A DNA stretch of 45,644 nucleotides from Bacteroidia bacterium (lineage in GTDB: Bacteria > Bacteroidota > Bacteroidia > AKYH767-A > OLB10), in NCBI GenBank assembly GCA_016788165.1, contig JAEUTH010000002.1, positions 1 through 45,644 of the forward strand, read 5' to 3'. Position numbers and translations under genes: made by a program. Each line of letters begins with the position of its first letter. The first letter of the stretch is position 1. Shown here piece by piece: positions 1 to 9,700 of the stretch. The notes below the pieces were generated by a model. The model was not told the origin of the DNA. It was given only the letters and a program-made list of their open reading frames with translations, and did not search any database.

Positions 1-656
1 GCATCGTTAATGCCAAATTCTTTTATGGTGCCCCAATCTTCTTCTACCACACCATGTTGGCGGTTCCATAATACCTGACCACTTGCTGAAAGCAACTTTG
101 CTGAATAAGTGTTTCCATAGCCACCCCAATAACCCACTACCAATATATCGCCATTTTTGCAGGGTATTACTTTGCGTATGGTGCCAATAAATGATTGCGT
201 CCATTGAATTACGCCTAAGCTATCGGTTTTAATTACCGTGCTGCTGCTATTTAAAATAAAGCCGCTGTCGTTGGCTGATGTTGCCGTTAATGACGTGTAT
301 TGCGGGTATGAAATAGTCCACAATGAATCAAAATTTGGATCAAGTCGAATGAATTGTGCAAAAGAAGTATAACTAGTTGCTAAAAAACCTGAGTTGTAAC
401 AGTTTATTAAAAGTCCGCCCCAATTCTTTTTTTGAACCCATAAAGTATCGCCATGGCTATCTAACCGAATAATCCTACAACTTGGATTAGCCTGTGGATA
501 AACAGTACCAGCAACGAAACCGCTAGAATCTGTTTGAATGATGTAATTAATAGTAGCTATTGAATTTGAGGTGTGAAAGTACTTCTGCCATGTAATTTGC
601 GGTTGTGCTACACTGTTTAATGAAAACAACATAGCCAAAATAAGTATGCGTTTCAT
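1..656 (-). CDS. Exported beta-repeat protein, partial (3' end outside window)
   Basis: An open frame runs from an ATG at 654-656 to the left edge without a stop, so about 218 residues are visible and the C-terminus is missing. It opens with a clear signal peptide (MKRILILAMLFSLNSVAQ). The mature part has short repeated units with a 'D..GD.LWV' or 'SGQVLWNRQ' pattern, as in secreted Bacteroidota proteins with propeller-like or delta-60-like repeats. Such proteins usually end in a T9SS sorting domain, but that part is not in view. It starts 4 bp after the small ORF at 661-930, so the two are probably cotranscribed. I do not recognise a specific function; an extracellular or surface location is inferred from the signal peptide. 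Confidence 0.8.
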   Translation of the reverse strand, partial: MKRILILAMLFSLNSVAQPQITWQKYFHTSNSIATINYIIQTDSSGFVAGTVYPQANPSCRIIRLDSHGDTLWVQKKNWGGLLINCYNSGFLATSYTSFAQFIRLDPNFDSLWTISYPQYTSLTATSANDSGFILNSSSTVIKTDSLGVIQWTQSFIGTIRKVIPCKNGDILVVGYWGGYGNTYSAKLLSASGQVLWNRQHGVVEEDWGTIKEFGIND

Positions 657-660
657 GGTC

Positions 661-930
661 TTACTTATTTTTTAAAGTTAATGCCTTAATAGTACCCAAG
701 GTATAACCCTGGTACATTACTTTTACCAAAAGTAAACCATTGTAGGTAAGATTGGTTTTTTTTAAATTAAGTATGGTGCCATATTCAGTACTATCTGCTT
801 TGGTTACAGCCAGTATATCCATTGCCCTGCCTGTGGCATCGTAGCATTGCAAGGTAACGGCTTGGGGGTTATCGCAGTTAAAGTTATTAAGGCTAATAGT
901 TGCAGGTTGGCCTTGCAGTTGCATATCCAT
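661..930 (-). CDS. Small protein resembling an orphan T9SS C-terminal sorting domain
   Basis: This encodes 89 residues with no signal peptide. The sequence (CYDATGRAMDIL near residue 29, then NLTYNGLLLVKVMYQG, then GTIKALTLKNK at the end) follows the layout of a type A sorting tail: a strand with 'D.tGR', a central 'GlYlvkv..nG' hairpin and a final K-rich strand. Normally this domain is the last 70-80 residues of a much larger exported protein. Here an in-frame TAG lies ten codons upstream of the ATG, and no larger reading frame joins it. It lies just upstream of the exported protein ending at window position 1. It may be the remnant of a deleted gene or a genuine small protein; a TAGGTTTG box at 953-960 makes transcription possible. 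The domain match is by eye only. Confidence 0.55.
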   Translation of the reverse strand: MDMQLQGQPATISLNNFNCDNPQAVTLQCYDATGRAMDILAVTKADSTEYGTILNLKKTNLTYNGLLLVKVMYQGYTLGTIKALTLKNK

Positions 931-952
931 CTCTAATGAAAATTTATTTTCA

Positions 953-960
953 CAAACCTA
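953..960 (-). promoter_or_regulatory. Candidate -7 box (TAGGTTTG) for the 930-to-1 gene pair
   Basis: On the minus strand TAGGTTTG matches the Bacteroidota -7 consensus TAnnTTTG exactly and lies about 22 bp before the ATG at 930. No convincing -33 TTG lies 18-20 bp further upstream, so this is a partial promoter match. Confidence 0.35.
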
Positions 961-1151
961 ATTTTTGTTGTGTGTGTGATTTTTTAATAAAGGACAAATT
1001 TTTTATAATAGATAAAATTAAAGGGTTAAGGGAAACTTGTATTGGAAGTGGTAAAGATAGAAATGGAGTTGAAAGGGGTAGTGGTGAGTTGGATTAAGTT
1101 ACGTTGAATATTGAAATGTTTTGGCCAATAGTAAGTGAAACAAAATAAACA

Positions 1152-2585
1152 TCAACATTCGGGCAGGCTTATGGGCACATTTACAGCCAGGCCGCCATCG
1201 GCAGTTTCTTTGTATTTACTGTTCATATCCTGTGCTGTTGTCCACATGGTTTTAACTACGCCATCTAAACTAACTTTAGCATGGCTGGGGTTACCTTGCA
1301 ATGCCAGTTGCGAGGCTGTAATTGCTTTAATAGCGCCCATGGTGTTGCGTTCAATACAGGGTATTTGTACCAATCCACGTATAGGGTCGCAGGTTAGCCC
1401 TAAGTGATGCTCCATGGCAATTTCTGCAGCCATTAATGCCTGGGCCGGATTGCCGCCCATGGCTTCGGTTAATGCAGCCGCAGCCATTGCCGATGAAACA
1501 CCAATTTCGGCCTGGCAGCCACCCATAGCCGCACTTATGGTTGAACCTTTTTTAAAGATGCTGCCAATTTCAGACGCTGTAAGTAAAAAGCGCACAATCT
1601 TATCATCATCATTACCATTACAAAAAGCAATAAAGTACATCAGTACGGCAGGCACTACACCAGCAGCACCGTTGGTGGGTGCAGTAACTACGCGGCCAAA
1701 GGCAGCATTCTCTTCATTAACTGCTAAGGCAAAACAACTTACCCAATCTAAAATATATGAAAACTGATTGCCGCCTGATTTTATTAAAGCCAACCATTCT
1801 TCATAATTTTGATAGCTTGCCTGTTGCAACAAATTGCGGTTTATGGTTTCGGCTCTGCGTATTACACGTAAACCACCGGGCAACTCGCCACGTGTTTGGC
1901 AACCGCGGTAAATACATTCGCGCATTACGCGCCAAATATTTAACACACCGGTACGTGTTTCAACTTCGGGCCGCCAACTGGTTTCATTTATAAAAACCAC
2001 ATCGCTAATGCTCAGTCCGGTTTCGTTGCAATAATCCATTAAGTGTTCGGCAGTATCAATCGGATGTTTGAGTATAATATTTTCATCAGCCGCATTGCCG
2101 GGTAATACGCCCTCTTGCACTACAAATCCACCACCAATAGAGTAATAGGTTTCCGACAAGGTTTGTGAACCGTCAAATGCTTCAAACGTTACACCATTCG
2201 GGTGAAACGGTAATGCCTTATCCATGTGATAAACCAAATGAACCTGCGGGTCGAATGTTATTGGATTTACTCCGGCAAGCGGTAAAGTTTTATCATGAGC
2301 AATGGAGTTAATTTTGCCGGCAATTGCATAAACATCAAAAGTTACAGGGTCATCGGCACATAAGCCCATTTGTACGGCAATATCAGTACCATGCCCTTTA
2401 CCGGTTTTGGCCAATGAACCATATAAATGTACGGTAACACGCTGCACTTTATTAATGCCCGTTGTGCTTTGTATTTTTTCGACAAACTGTTGCGCAGCAC
2501 GCCAAGGACCTAAGGTGTGTGAGCTTGATGGGCCGACACCAATTTTAAACATGTGAAAAACCGAAATGTTTTCGCGCTGTGTCAT
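1152..2585 (-). CDS. sdaA: L-serine ammonia-lyase, iron-sulfur type, single chain
   Basis: This 477-residue protein converts L-serine to pyruvate and ammonia in the cytoplasm using a [4Fe-4S] cluster. The N-terminal part has the beta-domain signature SSSHTLGP (about residues 20-27). The catalytic half contains GGCQAEIGV with Cys357, and LTCDPIRG and IPCIERN with Cys399 and Cys410. The chain ends in Cys477. In the structurally known type II enzyme the C-terminal cysteine folds into the active site and supplies the fourth cluster ligand, so all four expected cysteines are present. Length is normal for the fused alpha-beta form. The ATG at 2585 is the only sensible start, because the conserved [12 protein letters not shown] block follows within 15 residues. 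It is divergent from the TauE permease with 91 bp between them. There is no obvious operon partner. Confidence 0.97.
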   Translation of the reverse strand: MTQRENISVFHMFKIGVGPSSSHTLGPWRAAQQFVEKIQSTTGINKVQRVTVHLYGSLAKTGKGHGTDIAVQMGLCADDPVTFDVYAIAGKINSIAHDKTLPLAGVNPITFDPQVHLVYHMDKALPFHPNGVTFEAFDGSQTLSETYYSIGGGFVVQEGVLPGNAADENIILKHPIDTAEHLMDYCNETGLSISDVVFINETSWRPEVETRTGVLNIWRVMRECIYRGCQTRGELPGGLRVIRRAETINRNLLQQASYQNYEEWLALIKSGGNQFSYILDWVSCFALAVNEENAAFGRVVTAPTNGAAGVVPAVLMYFIAFCNGNDDDKIVRFLLTASEIGSIFKKGSTISAAMGGCQAEIGVSSAMAAAALTEAMGGNPAQALMAAEIAMEHHLGLTCDPIRGLVQIPCIERNTMGAIKAITASQLALQGNPSHAKVSLDGVVKTMWTTAQDMNSKYKETADGGLAVNVPISLPEC

Positions 2586-2676
2586 TGTATTTTAATAGAG
2601 TTAAAAAAACATTTAATAAATTTAGTATGTTTTGCTTTAGTTTGAAGCAATTGAAATTGTAATTAAACAACAAAAG

Positions 2677-3405
2677 ATGGAAAACTACACCATATTATTT
2701 CTAATAGTTTTAGCCTTGGTAGCATTCATGTATGCTTCGGTTGGCCATGGTGGTGCCAGTGGTTATTTGGTGTTTATGGCATTGGCAAATATTGCACCGC
2801 CTCAAATGAAAGCAGCCGCATTGGTTATGAATATTGCTGTTTCGAGCATTTCGTTTTTCGCTTATTATCGTGCAGGCCATTTTAAACTTAAATTGTTTTT
2901 ACCATTTGCAATAGGTAGTGTGCCTATGGCATTTATTGGTGGCCAAATGCTTTTATCCGATCAATTATACAAACAACTGTTAGCCCTATGTTTATTTATT
3001 GCTACCATACGCATGCTGGTTAAAACCAAACCGGGCCAAGAGGTAAAACCCATGCCGGTTGCAGCAGGGGTTTTATGTGGCGGTGTTATTGGTTTATTAT
3101 CGGGAATGTTGGGTATTGGCGGAGGGGTATTATTGAGTCCGCTTATTTTAATTATGCACTGGGCCGGTGTAAAACAAACAGCAGCCACATCGGCTTTGTT
3201 TATTTTACTAAATTCTATTTCGGGCTTAGTTGGTTTTATTTCGAAAGGTAACATTTCGTTTCCGCCTTATTTCGAATGGATGTTGCCCATTGTAGTTATA
3301 TCGGGCATGTTAGGTGCATACTATGGCAGTAAAAAGTTCGAACAGCAAACCTTAAAACAACTGTTAGCAATAGGTTTGCTTATTGCATGTTATAAACTAT
3401 TATAA
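2677..3405 (+). CDS. TauE/SafE family sulfite exporter-like permease
   Basis: This 242-residue integral membrane protein has about seven or eight hydrophobic segments. Two half-repeats are visible: the N-terminal ASVGHGGASGYL (residues 21-32), and the internal GLLSGMLGIGGGVLLSPLI, the glycine-rich motif shared by the second half of the TauE/SafE (PF01925) fold. The family moves small organic or sulfur anions such as sulfite or sulfoacetate across the inner membrane. The substrate cannot be read from sequence. It stands alone, divergent from L-serine dehydratase and followed after 130 bp by the TetR gene. No functional link to serine breakdown is evident. Confidence 0.9.
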   Translation: MENYTILFLIVLALVAFMYASVGHGGASGYLVFMALANIAPPQMKAAALVMNIAVSSISFFAYYRAGHFKLKLFLPFAIGSVPMAFIGGQMLLSDQLYKQLLALCLFIATIRMLVKTKPGQEVKPMPVAAGVLCGGVIGLLSGMLGIGGGVLLSPLILIMHWAGVKQTAATSALFILLNSISGLVGFISKGNISFPPYFEWMLPIVVISGMLGAYYGSKKFEQQTLKQLLAIGLLIACYKLL

Positions 3406-3472
3406 CCGTGCTGCAAAGCTCCATCTGATACAGATTGGTTAATTAAAAGTTTTATTTTTTAAAAAAACCAAA

Positions 3473-3498
3473 GAAACTTTTCGGCTGCAAAAAGTTTC
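3473..3498. promoter_or_regulatory. Inverted repeat upstream of the TetR gene, candidate operator
   Basis: GAAACTTTT and AAAAGTTTC are perfect 9-bp inverted arms around an 8-bp spacer (CGGCTGCA), ending 37 bp before the TetR ATG. The size and position fit an autoregulatory TetR-family operator. A half-site-like AAAAGTTT recurs at 4145-4152, between the regulator and the tolC gene. Confidence 0.5.
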
Positions 3499-3535
3499 CA
3501 TAGTTTAGCCCTCTCGTTTTAAAGGTCTGATTGTT

Positions 3536-4126
3536 ATGAGAACTGCTATTATTAAAGGGGCACGCAAACTTGTTTTTAAACATGGTGCTAAAATGGTTAC
3601 TATGGACGAAATAGCTGCCGGTGTGGGCATTTCGAAAAAAACATTGTATAAACTTTTTCCCGATAAGGTAAATTTACTTACAACTTTAGTAACACTTGAA
3701 CTAAAAAATTATCAAAACGAAATTGTAGCAATTCAAAAACAATCGAAAAGTGCCGTTGATGAAATTTTGCAGATTATGAATTTTATGCATAAAGTGTTGT
3801 CAGATATCAATCCGGTTTTATTTGCTGACTTGCGTAAATACTATGCAGCAGCGTGGCAATTATTTGCTGATTTTAAATCCGGATTTGTTTTTAAAATGGT
3901 GCATACCAATTTAAAGCGTGGTATCAATGAAAACAACTACAGGCCCGATTTAAATATTAAAATTATTACACAATTACGCTTAGCCGAAATTGATTTAATT
4001 ACTTCGGGTACATTTTACGAAGGTGCCAAATCCAACATCGCAAAAGCACACTTTGAAATTATGAAACACTTTTTATTAGGCATTGCCACACTGAGTGGAT
4101 ATAAACTTATTTGTAAACATTTTTAA
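3536..4126 (+). CDS. TetR/AcrR family transcriptional regulator
   Basis: This 196-residue DNA-binding protein has an N-terminal TetR helix-turn-helix (residues about 5-50): ARKLVFKHGAKMVTMDEIAAGV, then the recognition helix region GISKKTLYKLFPDK. The C-terminal ligand-binding half is divergent, as usual. The gene is immediately upstream of and codirectional with a tolC-adaptor-RND set, 70 bp before it. A local efflux repressor is therefore the natural reading. A 26-bp inverted repeat at 3473-3498 is a candidate operator for its own promoter. The inducing ligand is unknown. The start is the first ATG, ten residues before the first HTH helix. Confidence 0.93.
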   Translation: MRTAIIKGARKLVFKHGAKMVTMDEIAAGVGISKKTLYKLFPDKVNLLTTLVTLELKNYQNEIVAIQKQSKSAVDEILQIMNFMHKVLSDINPVLFADLRKYYAAAWQLFADFKSGFVFKMVHTNLKRGINENNYRPDLNIKIITQLRLAEIDLITSGTFYEGAKSNIAKAHFEIMKHFLLGIATLSGYKLICKHF

Positions 4127-4196
4127 TTTGAGAGAGCATACAAAAAAAGTTTGAAGGATATAAAATATTACAGCGGATAAATCGAATTAATAGGTT

Positions 4197-5534
4197 ATGA
4201 AAAAATTGTTACACAGCATGTTAGGCATGCTTGCAGCCATAGCAGTACAGGCGCAAAATGAAGGGCCATTTAATTATAGTTTGCAACAGTGTATTGATTA
4301 TGCCTACGAGCATCAAACCAATATACTCAATGCACGCCTTGATGAACAAATGGCACATGCAAAAGTGCGCGAGCTTTATGGTGTAGGTTTACCGCAAATA
4401 AGTGGCAGCTTAGATGTAAACCATTTTATTGAAAAACCAACGGCTTTGGTAACAGCCGAAAATTTTGGCGGCCCGGCTGGTGAGCTTATTCCATTTCAAT
4501 TTAACTTAACCAATAATGGCACTGCAGGTATAAGCGCTACGCAATTGTTATTTGATGGGAGTTACCTGTTAGGATTAAAGGCAGCAAAAACTTTTGAAGA
4601 TTTATCGCGTAAGCAAACCAAACAAACAAAAATTGATATAGCCGCTAATGTTAGTAAAGCATACTATGCAGTATTGGTGGGCAACTCGCGCTTAGGTAGT
4701 TTGTCGGCAAATATTGACAGGCTTCAAAAATCGTATGATGAAGCCGCAGCAACTTTAAAGCAAGGCTTTATCGAAAAAATTGATTTGCAACGATTAGAAG
4801 TTTCATTAAACAATCTGAAAGCCGAAAAAATAAATGCCGAACGTATTACCGAAATGGCCATTTACCTATTAAAGTTTCAAATGGGGATGCCACAAAATGC
4901 TACACTTACAACAGCCGATAACATTGAAAACCTGAAGTTGCCCGAAATAAGCAACCTTACCGAGTACCCTGATTTTAACGGACGCAACGAATTGGATATT
5001 TTAAAAACACAACGTCAGTTACAAGCATACAATGTAAAACGTTTTAAAATGGGATACTACCCCACGCTTGCAGCTTATGGTAACTTAGGCACCAGTACCA
5101 ATAGCGAGGAGTTTGATTTATTTGAAAGTGATAAACGCTGGTATTGGAATGCACAAGTAGGCGCACGGTTAACCATGCCCATTTTTACCAGTGGTGTAAG
5201 GCACAATCAGATTAAGCAGGAAGAGTTGGCATTACGTAAAATTGACAACAGCACCATTACTTTACAAGAGGGCTTTCAGTTAGAGTACAATACTGCCAAA
5301 CGAAATTTTATTAACGCTTTAGCTTCGTATGATATTCAAAAGAAAAACCGCGAACTGGCCAATGAAATTGTGCGTGTATCAAAAATAAAATACAGTCAGG
5401 GTGTGGGGTCTAATCTCGAAGTAATAGATGCCGAATCGCAACAACGCGCAGCCGAAAGTATTTTTTATACTACGGTTTATGATGCTTTAATAGCCAAGGT
5501 TGAGTTAGACAAAGCATTGGGATTAATTAAATAG
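4197..5534 (+). CDS. TolC family outer membrane efflux protein
   Basis: This 445-residue outer membrane channel component has a signal peptide (MKKLLHSMLGMLAAIAVQAQ). Two OEP repeats follow: the first around residues 30-220 with the YSLQQCIDYAYEHQ start, the second ending in NLEVIDAESQQRAAESIFY and a short ALGLIK tail. Long amphipathic helices rich in Gln, Lys and Glu fit the periplasmic tunnel. It is the first gene of a three-gene transport set with the adaptor 38 bp downstream and the permease after that. It should form the exit duct of a tripartite pump spanning both membranes. Length is typical for Bacteroidota TolC homologues. Confidence 0.95.
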   Translation: MKKLLHSMLGMLAAIAVQAQNEGPFNYSLQQCIDYAYEHQTNILNARLDEQMAHAKVRELYGVGLPQISGSLDVNHFIEKPTALVTAENFGGPAGELIPFQFNLTNNGTAGISATQLLFDGSYLLGLKAAKTFEDLSRKQTKQTKIDIAANVSKAYYAVLVGNSRLGSLSANIDRLQKSYDEAAATLKQGFIEKIDLQRLEVSLNNLKAEKINAERITEMAIYLLKFQMGMPQNATLTTADNIENLKLPEISNLTEYPDFNGRNELDILKTQRQLQAYNVKRFKMGYYPTLAAYGNLGTSTNSEEFDLFESDKRWYWNAQVGARLTMPIFTSGVRHNQIKQEELALRKIDNSTITLQEGFQLEYNTAKRNFINALASYDIQKKNRELANEIVRVSKIKYSQGVGSNLEVIDAESQQRAAESIFYTTVYDALIAKVELDKALGLIK

Positions 5535-5572
5535 TAACAGGGATTCTTTAAAAAAATTACAATCATAAATTT

Positions 5573-6697
5573 ATGAAATCAATAAATATAATTGTTGCCA
5601 TTGCGGCATTGGCAATCATTACGGCATGCGGCAATAAGTCGGTTGACAAAAAAACAGAACTCGAAAATTTATTAAAGCAACAAAACGAGTTGTCGGCAAA
5701 AATTGATGCCCTACGTACCGAACTTGAAAAAGCAGGCGATAGCACCGTTAGCGGAAACATTAAAAACATCAGTACCATTGTAATAAAGACAGATACTTTT
5801 AACCACTATGTAGATGTTCAGGGTAAAGTAGATGCCAATCAAAGCATTAATGCCAATGCTCAAATGCAAGGCAATATTACTGCCATCTTGGTAAAAGAAG
5901 GCGATAAGGTTAGTGCCGGTCAGGTGTTGGCCCGTATTGACGATGCTCTGCTACGCCAAGGCCTTAACGAAGTTAAAACACAATTAGATTTTGCTACCAA
6001 TATTTACAATAAACAAAAGGCGCTTTGGGAGCAACAAATAGGCAGCGAAGTACAATACCTTACGGCTAAAAATAATATGGAGTCGTTGGCACGCAAGCAC
6101 GAAACCATGCGCGAACAATGGGCAATGACGCAAATAAAATCGCCTATTTCAGGCACCGTTGATCAGGTTGATATTAAGCTTGGACAAAGCATTATGCCCG
6201 GCATGCCTTGCATACATGTAGTTAACTTATCAGGCTTAAAAATTAAAGCCGAAGTAGCCGAAAGTTATATTGCCAAAGTTAATAAGGGCGACAAAACACG
6301 CATCTCAATTCCCGATTTAGGTATTGACTTTGAGAGTAACGTTTCTTATGCCAGCACCGTTGTAAATCCTATAAACCGTACTTTTATGGTAGAAGTGGCA
6401 CTACCTAAAGCAGATGCACGTTTGCGGCCAAACATGTTAAGCATTATGCATGTAGTTGATTACACCAATGCAAATGCTGTAACTGTTCCTGTAAATGTAA
6501 TACAGAAAGGACAAAACAGTAATTACGTATTGATAGCTGAAACCAAAGACGGAAAAATTATTGTTGCTAAAAAGGATGTTATTGTTGGATTAACCTACAG
6601 CGGAGTAGCCGAAATTACCAGTGGTTTAAATAATGGCGATGAGGTAATAACGGTTGGATATCAGGATGTAAACATTGGCGAAGCCGTAAAAAAATAA
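5573..6697 (+). CDS. RND efflux periplasmic adaptor subunit (MFP), lipoprotein
   Basis: This 374-residue adaptor links the RND permease to TolC. The N-terminus is a lipoprotein signal with lipobox ITAC and Cys19, so it is anchored by lipid to the inner membrane. Residues 23-55 form a short charged coiled coil (KKTELENLLKQQNELSAKI). The barrel-sandwich/lipoyl halves appear as VKEGDKVSAGQVLARIDD near residue 106 and AQ..SPISGTVDQVDIKLGQSI near residue 190. The beta-barrel and membrane-proximal domains follow. It sits between tolC and the permease with 38 and 43 bp gaps, so the three genes are one transcription unit. The family is clear; the drug or metabolite exported is not. Confidence 0.95.
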   Translation: MKSINIIVAIAALAIITACGNKSVDKKTELENLLKQQNELSAKIDALRTELEKAGDSTVSGNIKNISTIVIKTDTFNHYVDVQGKVDANQSINANAQMQGNITAILVKEGDKVSAGQVLARIDDALLRQGLNEVKTQLDFATNIYNKQKALWEQQIGSEVQYLTAKNNMESLARKHETMREQWAMTQIKSPISGTVDQVDIKLGQSIMPGMPCIHVVNLSGLKIKAEVAESYIAKVNKGDKTRISIPDLGIDFESNVSYASTVVNPINRTFMVEVALPKADARLRPNMLSIMHVVDYTNANAVTVPVNVIQKGQNSNYVLIAETKDGKIIVAKKDVIVGLTYSGVAEITSGLNNGDEVITVGYQDVNIGEAVKK

Positions 6698-6740
6698 AAG
6701 GTAAAAAGCATTAAACGCAAGCACCTAACAACTTACTTTT

Positions 6741-9700
6741 ATGATAGACAAGTTTAAAGAATTTAAACCATCAAGCTGGGCAATTAATAATCGTACCAGC
6801 ATATACATCATTACCATAATTATTACACTGGCCGGTATCTTATCTTATATGAGCATACCTAAAGAGCAATTCCCGGATATTAAAATAGCAACCATATATG
6901 TTACCACTTTTAATTACGGCACATCGCCAACCGATGTAGAAAACCTTATTACAAAACCACTCGAAAAACAAATAAAAGGCATTGCAGGTATTAAAAAAAT
7001 GACCAGCAACTCCGTACAGGATTTTTCGAATATTATGATAGAGTTTAATACCGATGTAAGCGAAGCCGATGCCAAGCAAAAAGTAAAAGACAAAGTGGAT
7101 TTGGCACGTAAAGATTTGCCTAACGATCTATCGGACGAACCCAATGTAATTGCAGTTGACTTTAGCGAATTTCCGATGCTAAGTGTAAATATTGCCGGTG
7201 ATTATGATTTGGATAAATTAAAATCGTATGCCGATGATATAAAAGATAAAATTGAAGCCATGCGCGAAATAAGACGTGTGGATATGGTAGGCGACCTCGA
7301 ACGCGAAATACAAATTAATGTGGACATGTATAAAATGCAGGCCGCACAAATTAGCATGCGCGATATTGAGAATGCCGTTCGGTTTGAAAACATGACCATA
7401 AGTGGTGGCAATGTAAAAATGGATGGCATGGAACGTTCGCTGAGTGTAAAAGGTGAATTTAAAAACGTTGACCAGATAAATAACCTCGTTGTAAATTCAA
7501 CTGCCGGGTCGCCAATTTATTTACGCGATGTGGCCACAGTAGTTGATGCACATAAAGAACAAGAAAGTTATGCGCGCCTGTACGGTAAAAATGTAATAAC
7601 CTTAAACGTTATACGCAGTACAGGCGAAAATTTAGTTGAAGCATCGGATAAGATAACGGCCATGCTAAACGAAATGAAAACCACTACACTGCCCAAAGAT
7701 GTTGAGGTTAGCGTAACAGGCGATCAAAGTACCAGCACCAAGGTTACACTACACGATTTAATTAATACCATCATCATTGGTTTTATATTGGTAACCATAG
7801 TACTCATGTTTTTTATGGGTGCTACCAATGCATTGTTTGTAGCTATGAGTGTACCGTTAAGCATGTTTGTTGCATTTTTGGTTTTACCTGCTATTGGCTT
7901 TAGTTTAAACATGATTGTATTGTTTGCGTTTTTATTAGCCTTGGGTATTGTGGTTGACGATGCCATTGTGGTAATAGAAAACACACACCGTATTTTTGAA
8001 AATGGCAAGGTGCCCATTGTACAAGCAGCTAAAATGGCTACCGGTGAGGTGTTTTTGCCCGTACTGTCGGGCACATTAACCACACTTGCACCATTTATAC
8101 CATTAGCATTTTGGAGTGGTCTGATTGGTAAGTTTATGGTGTTTTTACCGGTAACTTTAATAATAACACTGTTGGCCAGTTTGTTGGTAGCCTATATCAT
8201 TAACCCGGTATTTGCTGTTGACTTTATGAAACCGCATAACGATGCGGAACACAAAAAACCGTTAAAGCAAAAATCGTTTAAAGTTACGGCAACCATATTT
8301 GGTGTAATTGCTGCCATTAGTTACCTGATTGCCTTTACTTCACATTCGGCAGGTGCATTTGGCATGGGTAATTTTGCCGTATTTATAATTTTACTCGTAG
8401 TGTTTTTCCGATTGTTTTTAGAAAAACGCATTCTCCATTTTCAAAAAGTTACATGGCCTGCAGTTCAAAGTAAATACGAAAGTATATTACGCTGGGCATT
8501 GGCACGCCCTTATACCATGATTTTTAGTACGGTTGCATTGTTCTTTTTATCCATTGTGTTTTTAATAATAAGGCAACCACAGGTAATATTTTTCCCGCAA
8601 GCCGATCCTAATTTTGTTTATGTATATGTTACCCTGCCTGTGGGTACCGATGTTGCATATACCGACAGTATTACCCGTATTGCCGAAGAAAGAGTTTACA
8701 AAGTTTTAGGCCCAAATAATAAAATAGTTACCTCTGTTATATCCAGTGTAGCAATTAATGCAAGCGACCCAGCCGAAGGCGACCGCGGCACCTACTCTCA
8801 TAAAAGCCGCATAATGATTGCATTTGTTGAATACGCAAAACGAAATGGAGAAAGCACAGCCCCGTATCTGACTAAAATCAGAAATGAATTAAAAGGTATT
8901 GCCGGTGCCGAAATTACCGTAGATAAAGAACAATCGGGCCCCCCTACTCAAAAACCAATTAACGTTGAAATTGCATGCGATGACTTTGATAAACTGGTTG
9001 CAACATCTATTGCAATGAAAAATTATTTAGACTCATCGGCTATACCCGGTGTTGAACAACTTAAATCAAATTTGCAAAATAAAAAACCTGAAATTGTTTT
9101 TGATATTGATCGCGAACGCGCAAACCGTCAGGGAATTTCTACAGCACAAATTGGAACCGAAATAAGAAATGCTGTTTTTGGTGCCGAGGTAAGTAAGTTC
9201 AGAGATGATGACGATGAGTACCCTATTCAGTTAAGATACATTAAGGAGCAACGCAACAATATTGACGAACTAAATAATATCAAAGTAACCTATCGCGATA
9301 TGAATATGGGTGGTATTGTACGGCAGGTTCCTTTATCAGCTTTTACAAACATTCATTACTCAAACACCTTTGGTGGTATAACCCGTAAAAACCAAACCCG
9401 CACCGTAACCATTTCATCCAATGTGCTTAGTAATTACAATCCCAACGAAACCGTAGCAAAAGTAGAGTCGGCAGTAAACAGGTTTAAGTTACCTGATGGT
9501 GTTACCGTAAAGATGACAGGCGAACAAGAAGAGCAAGCCGAAACAGGTGCATTTTTAGGCCGTGCGCTTTTAATTTCGCTGGGCATGATATTTTTGATTT
9601 TAGTTACACAGTTTAATTCGTTTAGTAAACCGCTTATTATCCTCACCGAAATTATTTTTAGTGTAATTGGTGTGTTTTTAGGTAATGCCATTTTTGGTAT

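Noticed and set aside
1135..1767. Plus-strand open frames opposite L-serine dehydratase
   Set aside because: They are reverse-frame shadows of a well-conserved enzyme with no domain of their own.
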